DNA of 11,737 nucleotides, taken from NCBI GenBank assembly GCA_937858455.1, contig CALLYN010000975.1, positions 1 to 11,737 of the forward strand, given 5' to 3'. Made by a program: the position numbers and the translations under genes. The notes beneath the pieces are model-generated. The model worked only from the letters and a program-made list of their open reading frames with translations, did not search any database and was not told where the DNA came from. This DNA is from an uncultured Kouleothrix sp. Lineage in GTDB: Bacteria; Chloroflexota; Chloroflexia; Chloroflexales; Roseiflexaceae. Below are positions 5,957-11,737 of this stretch, one piece after another. Position 1 is the first letter of the stretch. Every line of letters starts with the position of its first letter.

Positions 5957-7201
5957 TCAGGCGCCAGCCGTGCGCAGCCGCGCGAGCCGCTCGCCGGCCG
6001 CATGCAGCGTTTCGAGCTTTTTGGCAAAGCAAAAGCGCGCCAGCGGCGTGGCCGTGGCCGGGTCGCTGTAGAATGCCGAAGTCGGGATCGCCGCCACGCC
6101 GATCTCGGTTGTCAGCCAGCGGCAGAACGCCCGGTCGTCGGTGTAGCCAAGCACGCCAATATCGGCGCTGATGAAATACGACCCCTCGGCCGGCAGCGTT
6201 GGCAGCCCGGCCGCCTCGAGGATGCTCCGCAGCAGCGCGCGCCGCTCGGCGTACTCGGCGCGCATCTGCCCGTAGTAGCCGTTCGCCGCAGACAGCTCGA
6301 TCGCCGCGCCGGCGGCCTCTTGAAACGGCGTGGCAGTGGCGAAAGTGACCCACTGGTGGGCCTGGCGCAGCGCGGTATTCAGCGCGGCCGGGCCTACCGC
6401 CCAGCCAATCTTCCACCCGGTGACACTAAAGGTCTTGCCGACGCTGTTGAGCGTCAGCGTGCGCTCCCACATGCCCGGCAGCGTCGCCAGCGGCACGTGC
6501 GCAGTGCCATCGTACACAAGCCGGTCGTACACCTCGTCGGTGATCGCCAGCACGTCGAACTCCTGGCACAGCCCGGCGATCAGCTCGAGCTCGGCGCGCG
6601 TGTATACCTTGCCCGTCGGGTTGTGCGGCGTGTTCAGCAGAATCAGCCGCGGGCGCTGCTCAAACGCCGCGCGCAGCTCGGCCGGGTCGAAGTGCCATGC
6701 CGACGAAGAGCGGATGACGGAAGCCGAAAGATTGCGTTGCTCGTTCGTCGTTAGCTCTTCGCCCTTCGTCGGCGGATAGAGCTGCACCACAATCGGCTGC
6801 GCGCCGGCCATGGTGATGTCGGGCACGTAGGCATCGTAGGCCGGCTCGAACACGATCGCCCGGTCCCCAGGATCGAGAAACGCCAGCGCCGCGTCGCACA
6901 GCGCCTCGGTGGCGCCACTGGTGACGCTCACCTCGCTCAGCCAGTCGATCTCGCGACCATGCTCGCGGCGCCACTGCTCGGCCACCGCCCGCCGCAGCCG
7001 TGGCGTGCCGGCCATGGGCGCGTACTGGTTCAGATCGGCGGCGATCGCGTCGGCGGCAGCCTGCTTCACGAACGCGGGGCCGGCGAAATCGGGAAAGCCC
7101 TGGCCAAGGTTCACCGCGCTGTGCTGCAGCGCCAGCGCGCTCATCTCGGTGAAGATCGTCGTGCCGAAGCCGGCGACGCGCCGGGCCGGGCGGTCAGTCA
7201 T
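5957..7201 (-). CDS. PLP-dependent aminotransferase, class I (KAT/YbdL-like), with in-frame insert
   Basis: 414 residues, fold-type I aminotransferase of the kynurenine/glutamine-transaminase K/YbdL group; family members act on aromatic, methionine or glutamine side chains with 2-oxo acids. Motifs: NLGQGFPDF near the N-terminus, Tyr122 in EPAYDAY, LNTPHNPTGK (Asn194), ITDEVYDRLVYDG (Asp222), GMWERTLTLNSVGKTFSVTGWKIGW (PLP lysine Lys256) and RFCFAKK (Arg389). ATG 7201 is fixed by GAGGAG (7214-7209), seven bases upstream; a TTG five codons earlier lies across that site. About 25 residues (143-168) between the LYPP strand and WHFDP have no counterpart in typical bacterial members and are encoded by a palindromic element (6699-6773). 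All catalytic residues remain, so activity is plausible. Substrate is not determinable. Confidence 0.9.
   Translation of the reverse strand: MTDRPARRVAGFGTTIFTEMSALALQHSAVNLGQGFPDFAGPAFVKQAAADAIAADLNQYAPMAGTPRLRRAVAEQWRREHGREIDWLSEVSVTSGATEALCDAALAFLDPGDRAIVFEPAYDAYVPDITMAGAQPIVVQLYPPTKGEELTTNEQRNLSASVIRSSSAWHFDPAELRAAFEQRPRLILLNTPHNPTGKVYTRAELELIAGLCQEFDVLAITDEVYDRLVYDGTAHVPLATLPGMWERTLTLNSVGKTFSVTGWKIGWAVGPAALNTALRQAHQWVTFATATPFQEAAGAAIELSAANGYYGQMRAEYAERRALLRSILEAAGLPTLPAEGSYFISADIGVLGYTDDRAFCRWLTTEIGVAAIPTSAFYSDPATATPLARFCFAKKLETLHAAGERLARLRTAGA
6699..6773. repeat. 75-bp palindromic insert inside the aminotransferase gene
   Basis: GCCGACGAAG (6699-6708) and CTTCGTCGGC (6764-6773) are perfect 10-bp terminal inverted repeats. 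CGAAGAGC (6704-6711) is also exactly complementary to GCTCTTCG (6754-6761), so the right arm looks like a 12-bp palindrome arm with a 7-base duplication. The length is 75 bases, 25 codons, preserving the frame. GC content is about 60 percent, below the flanking coding sequence, and the middle is rich in TCGT units. The encoded peptide (TKGEELTTNEQRNLSASVIR) is polar and unlike the enzyme family. It resembles, in behaviour rather than sequence, the palindromic elements known inside Rickettsia genes. Confidence 0.7.
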
Positions 7202-7232
7202 TGGTTGGCTCCTCAAAGGGTAAGCAGAACGT

Positions 7233-8159
7233 TCAATTCATCGACCGGAACTGCCGCCGATACGCGGCTGGCGCGATGCCCATCTGGTGTTTAAACGCGC
7301 GGCTGAAGGCGCCCTCGGACGCGTAGCCGCACGCCTCGGCCAGCGCCGCAACTGTCAGATCGCGACTCCGCAGCATATTGGCGGCCAGCGCGATCCTCCA
7401 CCGTGTCAGGTAGCGGAGCGGTGGCTCGCCCACGAGGGTCGTGAAGCGTGCACAGAATGCCGAGCGCGACATCCCGGCGACCGACGCCAACGCCGCGTTT
7501 GTCCAGGGGCGGCGGGGTTCGGCATGCAGCGCGCTCAGCGCGGCGCCAATCGATGCATCGTGCAAGGCGCCAAGCCAGCCACGGTGCTGAGGCGGCTCCT
7601 GCTCAAGCCAAGCCCTTACCACTTGAATAAAGAGAACATCGACCAGCCGCTGGACGACGATTTCGCCGCCGGGCCGCGGCAGCGCCGCCTCGCTGGCCAA
7701 CAGCGTCAGGGTGGCATGCAACTGGGTGGTGGCCAGCTCGCGCGCGCCGCGAATATGAATGAGGCGCGGCAATACGGTCATCAGCGGATGCGCCGCGCCG
7801 AACTCGATCGCAAACGTCCCACAGAGAATCACGGCGGCTGGGTCGCCGCCGTTCTGGCGTGCCCCGGCCGTCTGCGCCGCCGGATCGGAAACATCCAGCC
7901 ACGAGCGGACGGGAGCCACGGGCATATCGCTGAGCTGATGCCCGCAGCCATGTGGCACGACCACCAGATCACGCGGAGCCAGCGCTATTGGCGCGTGCTC
8001 GCCATCGAGACGCAGCCAGCACGCGCCGCGGTCGATCATATGAAACACCGCCACGCGGGACGGTGCAATCCCAACACTCCACGGCGCAGCGAGCTCCGAG
8101 CGGCAGGCAAGGTTGCTGCGGAGATGCAGCGTTGTCAAGATATCGGTTAAGACATCCAT
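7233..8159 (-). CDS. AraC-family transcriptional regulator
   Basis: 308 residues. The N-terminal part (about 1-190) is cupin-like (DRGACWLRLDG, then LAPRDLVVVPHGCGHQLSD), matching the AraC-binding-like cupin_6 type. The last 100 residues hold two helix-turn-helix units: WTNAALASVAGMSRSAFCARF and LTVAALAEACGYASEGAFSRAF, followed by the AraC signature ending GIAPAAYRR. Start at ATG 8159, with GGCAGG (8172-8167) seven bases upstream; the next in-frame start is a TTG two codons earlier, too close to that site. It ends 31 bases before the aminotransferase, same strand, suggesting an operon. It is divergent from the small membrane protein gene at 8317, so it may control that gene too. Inducer unknown. 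Confidence 0.9.
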   Translation of the reverse strand: MDVLTDILTTLHLRSNLACRSELAAPWSVGIAPSRVAVFHMIDRGACWLRLDGEHAPIALAPRDLVVVPHGCGHQLSDMPVAPVRSWLDVSDPAAQTAGARQNGGDPAAVILCGTFAIEFGAAHPLMTVLPRLIHIRGARELATTQLHATLTLLASEAALPRPGGEIVVQRLVDVLFIQVVRAWLEQEPPQHRGWLGALHDASIGAALSALHAEPRRPWTNAALASVAGMSRSAFCARFTTLVGEPPLRYLTRWRIALAANMLRSRDLTVAALAEACGYASEGAFSRAFKHQMGIAPAAYRRQFRSMN

Positions 8160-8231
8160 AGGCAAACCTGCCTTTGGAGACGTTCGAGCAGGAAGGCCGG
8201 ACGCGAAGAGTCATCGTGTGAGTGTCGCGGG

Positions 8232-8261
8232 ATTATACTCCAGATCGGAAATTACATCCAA
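8232..8261 (-). promoter_or_regulatory. candidate promoter of araC and the aminotransferase
   Basis: On the minus strand, a perfect TATAAT (8237-8232) lies 18 bases after TTGGAT (8261-8256, 3 of 6 to TTGACA). The predicted start near 8225 gives a leader of about 65 bases to the araC ATG. The weak -35 box would suit a promoter needing an activator. Confidence 0.5.
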
Positions 8262-8316
8262 AGATCTTTTGCGTAAGCCCTAGCTGTATAGATGCCGCGC
8301 AAACAAGGAGCAAGCA

Positions 8317-8730
8317 ATGTCGAGGATACGGACGTATCTGCCCTGGATCTGGGTTGGGATTGTCGCACTGCTGTTTATGATCAACGCCGCCACACTGCGT
8401 TTCGCCCTCGCCAGCTACCTCCAGGCAGATGTGGCGGCCTCCACACAGCTCTTCGCTAGCCAGGTTTCGGCGCGCGATCTCGCCTGGAGCGTGTTCGCCG
8501 TGCTGTTTTTGATACGCCGCGAAGCATATCTAGCTGCGGTTCTATTGCTTATGCGTATCACTATTGACGCCCAGGATGTCGCGTCGCTGCTGATAGGCCT
8601 GGCACAAGGCACACAGCCGCCACGCCTGATCGGCGCTGCAGTGTTCACACTGGCGCTGATCGCCCTGCACGCACTGGCCGCCTGGGGCCTTTTCCGCCGC
8701 GTGGCCGCACGCCAGCCACCCGTGGCATAG
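8317..8730 (+). CDS. small integral membrane protein, function unknown
   Basis: 137 residues with about four hydrophobic helices: residues 8-27 (LPWIWVGIVALLFMINAATL), about 54-67, about 69-85 and 103-126 (IGAAVFTLALIALHALAAWG), with a basic C-terminal tail (FRRVAARQ). The start is supported by AAGGAG at 8305-8310, six bases before ATG. I do not recognise a family and see no catalytic motif. It is divergent from the AraC-type gene with 157 bases between the two starts, an arrangement that often reflects shared control. It ends inside a small hairpin, 162 bases before guaB, which has its own promoter. Confidence 0.75.
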   Translation: MSRIRTYLPWIWVGIVALLFMINAATLRFALASYLQADVAASTQLFASQVSARDLAWSVFAVLFLIRREAYLAAVLLLMRITIDAQDVASLLIGLAQGTQPPRLIGAAVFTLALIALHALAAWGLFRRVAARQPPVA

Positions 8731-8737
8731 GCCACGG
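8720..8737 (+). terminator. hairpin spanning the stop codon of the small membrane protein gene
   Basis: CCGTGGC (8720-8726) and GCCACGG (8731-8737) form a perfect 7-bp stem whose 4-base loop contains the TAG stop. A second inverted repeat, CGGCAGG (8735-8741) with CCTGCCG (8766-8772), overlaps it and could form an alternative fold. No T-tract follows, so a terminator role is only possible. Confidence 0.35.
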
Positions 8738-8783
8738 CAGGGCTACCGGCTTGGGTTTCATCGCGCCTGCCGCAGTCTTCGCC

Positions 8784-8810
8784 CGATTTTGGGGTGAGGC
8801 TTCAAAATCG
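8784..8810. promoter_or_regulatory. inverted repeat abutting the guaB promoter
   Basis: CGATTTT (8784-8790) and AAAATCG (8804-8810) are perfect 7-bp arms spaced by 13 bases, ending directly against the proposed -35 box. The T-rich arm comes first and the A-rich arm last, the opposite of a terminator, so a protein-binding site controlling guaB is the better reading. The regulator is unknown. Confidence 0.4.
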
Positions 8811-8840
8811 AGCACAGCTACGAAAAAGTACCGCTATAAT
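8811..8840 (+). promoter_or_regulatory. promoter of guaB
   Basis: A perfect TATAAT (8835-8840) stands 18 bases after AGCACA (8811-8816), which keeps only the ACA half of TTGACA. Start of transcription is predicted near 8847, giving a leader of about 46 bases. Confidence 0.6.
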
Positions 8841-8892
8841 ACGCAGTTGCGCGCTGGCGCTCGAAAAATAACGCAGGTAAGGAAATCGAACC

Positions 8893-10347
8893 ATGGCAGC
8901 TATGAAACTACGGCCCGAAACCGCCCTCACCTTCGACGACGTTCTGCTGGTTCCCAAGCGCTCCTCGATCCGCTCGCGGCACGCTGTAAACACACGCACT
9001 CAGCTGAGCCGCGCGATCTCGCTCGCTATTCCGATCGTCTCGGCCAACATGGACACTGTCACCGAGTCGGCGCTGGCGCTGGCAATCGCGCGCATGGGCG
9101 GCATCGGCGTGCTGCACCGCTTCATGACGATCGAACGCCAGGCTGCCGAGGTCGAGCGTGTGAAGCGCGCCGAGGGCTTCATGGTCGAGCAGCCCCACAG
9201 CATCGCAGCCGACGCCACCGTGCAGCAGGCGCGCGTGCAGCTGGCCGAGCACGATATCGGCGGCCTGCTGGTGTGCGGCAGCGACGACGAAGTCGTGGGC
9301 TTGGTGACAACGCGCGACCTGCTGTTCGAGACCGATGCGCAGCGGCCGGTGCGCGAGGTCATGACGCCGCGCGAGAAGCTCGTCACCACCGAGCCGGGCG
9401 GCTCGATCGATGCCGCGCGCGCCAAGCTGCACAGCCACCGGCTCGAGAAGTTGCCGGTGTTCAGCAGCGATGGCGCGCTGCATGGCCTGATCACCGCGCA
9501 GGATATTATCAAGATCGAGCAGTGGCCCAACGCCACCAAAGACGCGCGCGGCCGGCTGCGGGTGGCCGCAGCCGTGGGCATTCGCCCCTCCGACATCGAC
9601 CGCGCGTCGGCCTGCGTGAATGCCGGCGTCGACGCATTGGTGGTCGACATCGCCCACGGCCACTCCGACGGCGCGCTCGAGATGGTGCGCGCGCTTAAGC
9701 AGCGCTTCCCCAAGATCGACATAATTGGCGGCAATGTCGCTAGCCCCGAGGGCGTGCGCGATATGGTGGCGGCCGGCGCCGATGCAGTGAAGGTGGGCGT
9801 TGGCGCCGGGTCGATCTGCATTACCCGGATCGTCACTGGCTTTGGCGTGCCCCAGCTTACGGCGGTGGCCGAGTGCGCCGAGGCCGGGCGCGCGCTGGGC
9901 GTGCCAATCATCGCCGACGGCGGCATCCGCACCTCCGGCGATATCACCAAGGCGCTGGCGGTAGGCGCCAGCACGGTGATGCTCGGCAGCCTGCTGGCCG
10001 GCACCGACGAAAGCCCCGGCGCCAGCGTGGTGCGCGGCGGCCGGCGCTACAAAGTGGTGCGCGGCATGGCCTCGCTCACAGCCAACATCGATCGCCAATC
10101 GGTCGAAGCCCATCGCGAGGTCGACCCCGAAGATTGGGAGCGCGTCGTGCCCGAGGGCGTCGAGGCGATGGTTCCAGCGCGCGGCCCCGTGAAAGACGTG
10201 GTATACCAGCTTGTCGGCGGCCTGCGCTCGGGGCTGAGCTACGCGGGCGCCGCCAGCATCCCCGAGCTGTGGGAACACGCCGAGTTTGTGCGCATCACCT
10301 CGGCTGGCAAACAGGAAAGCGGCGCGCACGACGTCGAAACCCGCTAG
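8893..10347 (+). CDS. guaB: inosine-5'-monophosphate dehydrogenase, atypical active-site loop and flap
   Basis: 484 residues (E. coli GuaB is 488). It oxidises IMP to XMP with NAD+, the first step of guanine nucleotide synthesis. Visible: N-terminal [10 protein letters not shown] and [10 protein letters not shown], two CBS domains (about 92-205), the catalytic loop with Cys309 in GAGSICITR, phosphate-binding ADGGIR (Asp342), [30 protein letters not shown] and a C-terminal GGLRSGLSY. Odd points: the usual GPGS-C-T-T reads GAGS-C-I-T, and the mobile flap normally carrying Asp-Arg-Tyr reads IDRQSVEAH (400-408). CBS domains and the VPEGVE segment favour IMPDH over GMP reductase. ATG 8893 follows AAGGAA (8879-8884) by eight bases; the ATG at 8902 is too far from it. 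guaA is not adjacent. Confidence 0.9.
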   Translation: MAAMKLRPETALTFDDVLLVPKRSSIRSRHAVNTRTQLSRAISLAIPIVSANMDTVTESALALAIARMGGIGVLHRFMTIERQAAEVERVKRAEGFMVEQPHSIAADATVQQARVQLAEHDIGGLLVCGSDDEVVGLVTTRDLLFETDAQRPVREVMTPREKLVTTEPGGSIDAARAKLHSHRLEKLPVFSSDGALHGLITAQDIIKIEQWPNATKDARGRLRVAAAVGIRPSDIDRASACVNAGVDALVVDIAHGHSDGALEMVRALKQRFPKIDIIGGNVASPEGVRDMVAAGADAVKVGVGAGSICITRIVTGFGVPQLTAVAECAEAGRALGVPIIADGGIRTSGDITKALAVGASTVMLGSLLAGTDESPGASVVRGGRRYKVVRGMASLTANIDRQSVEAHREVDPEDWERVVPEGVEAMVPARGPVKDVVYQLVGGLRSGLSYAGAASIPELWEHAEFVRITSAGKQESGAHDVETR

Positions 10348-10378
10348 ACCGCCGGCAGACGCCGCTAGTCCATGGCCG

Positions 10379-10403
10379 ATGCTCGCCAGAGCCGGCCGAG
10401 CAT
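10379..10403 (+). terminator. hairpin after guaB, no U-tract
   Basis: ATGCTCG (10379-10385) pairs with CGAGCAT (10397-10403) across 11 bases, 32 bases past the guaB stop. No T run follows. It is the only stem close enough to serve as guaB 3' end. Confidence 0.3.
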
Positions 10404-10422
10404 AGGCGCGCAGCCACCAGCA

Positions 10423-10549
10423 TTATACCAACTCCGTTTGCTCACTTTCTTTTGTGATGCCCTGCCCGACTTCACCTGGCAGGGCATCACAAAAAGAAAT
10501 TCGGCAGCTTCGCCGCCCCCAAAGCCCCACCATACAGCAAGTGTTCAGC
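10423..10549 (+). repeat. dispersed repeat, copy B (127 bp, with long hairpin)
   Basis: This is the longer partner of 4653-4740. Its core is a hairpin: 10450-10466 pairs with 10478-10494 for 17 bp without a mismatch, then four more pairs (10446-10449 with 10496-10499) after a single bulged A, with an 11-base loop. The 38 bases missing from copy A (10474-10511) contain the whole right arm and are bounded by CTTC (10470-10473 and 10508-10511). Inverted repeats near the ends, TGCTCACTTTCT (10439-10450) and AGCAAGTGTTCA (10536-10547), match at about 9 of 12. The stem has T residues on its 5' side and A residues on its 3' side, so it is not a terminator. Confidence 0.7.
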
Positions 10550-10598
10550 CGAATGTAGTAGAACCCACCGGGCGTGCGGATTCTTCAAAGCCGCGTCC

Positions 10599-10616
10599 AT
10601 GGCATTGCTATGCCAT
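10599..10616. repeat. small perfect palindrome
   Basis: ATGGCAT (10599-10605) and ATGCCAT (10610-10616) are 7-bp arms around a 4-base loop, TGCT. It lies 164 bases upstream of the secreted-protein start. It could be an operator or hairpin; nothing else identifies it. Confidence 0.35.
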
Positions 10617-10779
10617 AAGATCGCTGCCTGGTACTTTAGGCATAGGCCGGCAATCCCCCATGGACTACCGTTAGGTAGGACTTATATGTAATTGCACTAC
10701 CAGGGTAAGTAGGTGTAAAGTAATATCAAGCAACCGGAACGACCGGATGCTCAACAAGAACCCAGATGGAGGTAGCCCA

Positions 10780-11175
10780 ATGTTTCACTCTCGCATCCCA
10801 ATCCTCCGCATCGCGATTGCACTTGGACTGCTCGTGCTGCTATCAGCCACTGCATACGGCTTCGCTGCGTCGAACACCGTGCCCGAGAACGGCGCTGGCG
10901 ACGGCCAGGCAACCATCAGCGGCTACGCGGTGACAAACGTCACCTACACCCTGAACGCCACCACCCCGACCAACCTCGACAAGGTCGAGTTCGATGTCGC
11001 GCCTAGCGCCGGCGCCGACCCGCCCACCACTGTCAGGGTCAAGCTGATATCGTCGGGCAGCACCTGGTACAGCTGCACCGCACCAACCACCGGCACCACT
11101 TGGTCGTGCGCCACCACCAGCCCCAGCGTGACGGCCAGCGCCGTCAACCAGCTGCAAGTTGTGGCGGCTCAGTAG
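10780..11175 (+). CDS. small secreted protein, probable substrate of the adjacent signal peptidase
   Basis: 131 residues. The N-terminus is a signal peptide: basic start (MFHSRIPILR), hydrophobic core (about 11-24, IAIALGLLVLLSAT), then AYGFAASNTV with small residues suitable for cleavage around 25-31. The mature part (about 100 residues) is rich in Thr, Ser, Ala and Val, predicts beta strands, and has two cysteines in WYSC and WSC that could form a disulfide. I do not recognise the family. The signal region and the neighbour recall TasA/camelysin-type proteins processed by SipW, but the mature sequence does not show it. ATG 10780 is favoured over an upstream in-frame ATG (10747) because GGAGG (10768-10772) sits seven bases before it. 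It ends three bases before the signal peptidase gene. Confidence 0.75.
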   Translation: MFHSRIPILRIAIALGLLVLLSATAYGFAASNTVPENGAGDGQATISGYAVTNVTYTLNATTPTNLDKVEFDVAPSAGADPPTTVRVKLISSGSTWYSCTAPTTGTTWSCATTSPSVTASAVNQLQVVAAQ

Positions 11176-11178
11176 GCA

Positions 11179-11737
11179 ATGCGTGCCCGGCGGCGCCAGC
11201 GCTCAACCCTTCTCGCGGCCAGCATGCTCGCACTGCTCGCCGTGGCCTGGGCCGCGCTGGCGCCGCCCAGTCTTGGCGGCCGCGCGACATTCGTGATCGT
11301 CAACGGCAACAGCATGGAGCCAACCCTCCACCGTGGCGACCTCGTCATCGTCCGCGCGGCCGCGAGCTACCAGGCCGGCGATATTGTCACCTACCGCCAT
11401 CCGCAGATTGGCCCGGTTATCCACCGGATCATCAGGCGCGATGGCGATCGCTATATTTTCAAAGGCGATCATAACCACTGGACTGACTCCTACGCGCCGG
11501 CGCAAGCCGAGCTGATCGGCCGTCTGTGGCTGTATCTTCCTAGCGCTGGCAAGCCGATCGGCTGGCTGCGCAAGCCGCTGGGAATGGCGCTGATGGCAGC
11601 CTTGTTGGGGAGCGTGCTTATGTTCAACCTGAACCGCGACCAGGCGCGCCGCCACCAGCGCCTGCTGCGCTACGCCGAGGAGCTGCGCGCTCAGCAGCCG
11701 CCCCAGCCATACCGCCGCCGCGCCGCCGCGCCACTGG
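11179..11737 (+). CDS. signal peptidase I, ER/SipW type (3' end outside the window)
   Basis: At least 186 residues, open to the window end. Membrane helix 1 is about residues 10-30, then the S26 fold: NGNSMEPTL (catalytic Ser45), GDLVIV, AGDIVTY, VIHRI (His82) and KGDHN (Asp97). His82 stands where E. coli-type leader peptidases have lysine, placing it with the ER/archaeal/SipW subtype that uses Ser-His. Helix 2 is about 133-151 (PLGMALMAALLGSVLMFNL), followed by a basic, Pro- and Gln-rich cytoplasmic tail (RRHQRLLRYAEELRAQQPP). It would remove signal peptides at the outer face of the membrane. It begins three bases after the secreted-protein stop and has no obvious ribosome binding site, so translational coupling is likely. 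The neighbour is the natural candidate substrate. Confidence 0.9.
   Translation, partial: MRARRRQRSTLLAASMLALLAVAWAALAPPSLGGRATFVIVNGNSMEPTLHRGDLVIVRAAASYQAGDIVTYRHPQIGPVIHRIIRRDGDRYIFKGDHNHWTDSYAPAQAELIGRLWLYLPSAGKPIGWLRKPLGMALMAALLGSVLMFNLNRDQARRHQRLLRYAEELRAQQPPQPYRRRAAAPL

Larger units (their letters stand above)
10348..10779. other. 432-base non-coding gap between guaB and the secreted-protein gene
   Basis: No gene is supported. The gap contains a 7-bp hairpin just after guaB (10379-10403), repeat copy B (10423-10549), a small palindrome (10599-10616), a CTACC-GTTA-GGTAG hairpin (10665-10678), and an AT-richer final 100 bases. Weak promoter-like boxes there (TTGCAC 10692-10697, then TAAAGT 10716-10721, 18 apart) are too poor to call. 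The ribosome binding site GGAGG of the next gene is at 10768-10772. Confidence 0.6.

Noticed and set aside
8269..8292. Promoter for the small membrane protein (TTGCGT and TATAGA)
   Set aside because: The spacing is only 12 bases, too short for sigma-70.
8908..10329. 473-codon open frame antisense to guaB, and similar long frames antisense to fbp (3009-4070) and doxX (1729-2415)
   Set aside because: All are explained by the high GC third positions of the sense genes. The translations have antisense-type composition and no family resemblance.

Overview
The window is GC-rich, gene-dense bacterial chromosome. The suite of genes (a class III fructose-1,6-bisphosphatase, a DoxX-type membrane protein, a GuaB with an unusual flap, an ER-type/SipW-like signal peptidase) and the strongly GC-biased third codon positions fit a Chloroflexota bacterium of the Roseiflexus/Kouleothrix type. 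This placement is an inference from gene style, not from a marker gene. No tRNA, rRNA, CRISPR array, transposase or phage gene is visible.

Layout. 1-234: 3' end of an unidentified gene. 328-1359: mannonate dehydratase-like enzyme. 1360-1692: gap with GC hairpins and a Crp/Fnr-like palindrome. 1693-2256: DoxX-family membrane protein, closed by a very strong hairpin. 2403-4400: class III fructose-1,6-bisphosphatase. 4401-4885: a 485-base gap holding a stem-loop-rich segment with its own -10 box and intrinsic terminator (possible small RNA or leader), copy A of a dispersed repeat, and an extended -10 promoter for aroG. 4886-5950: DAHP synthase. On the minus strand, 8159 down to 5957: an AraC-family regulator followed 31 bases later by a PLP aminotransferase, probably one operon. 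The aminotransferase carries a 75-bp palindromic insert in frame. 8317-8730: small unknown membrane protein, divergent from araC. 8893-10347: IMP dehydrogenase with its own promoter and an inverted repeat beside it. 10348-10779: gap with copy B of the dispersed repeat. 10780-11175: small secreted protein. 11179 to the window end: SipW-like signal peptidase, probably co-transcribed with the secreted protein.

The genes are mostly single housekeeping units: gluconeogenesis (fbp), entry to the shikimate pathway (aroG), guanine nucleotide synthesis (guaB), amino-acid transamination and sugar-acid catabolism. The one clear functional pair is the last two genes: a small exported protein and a signal peptidase of the type often dedicated to such substrates.

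The most unusual items are non-coding or mobile-like: the in-frame palindromic insert in the aminotransferase, the two-copy repeat family with near-terminal inverted repeats (one copy folding into a 21-bp hairpin, the other lacking 38 bases), and the structured segment upstream of aroG.
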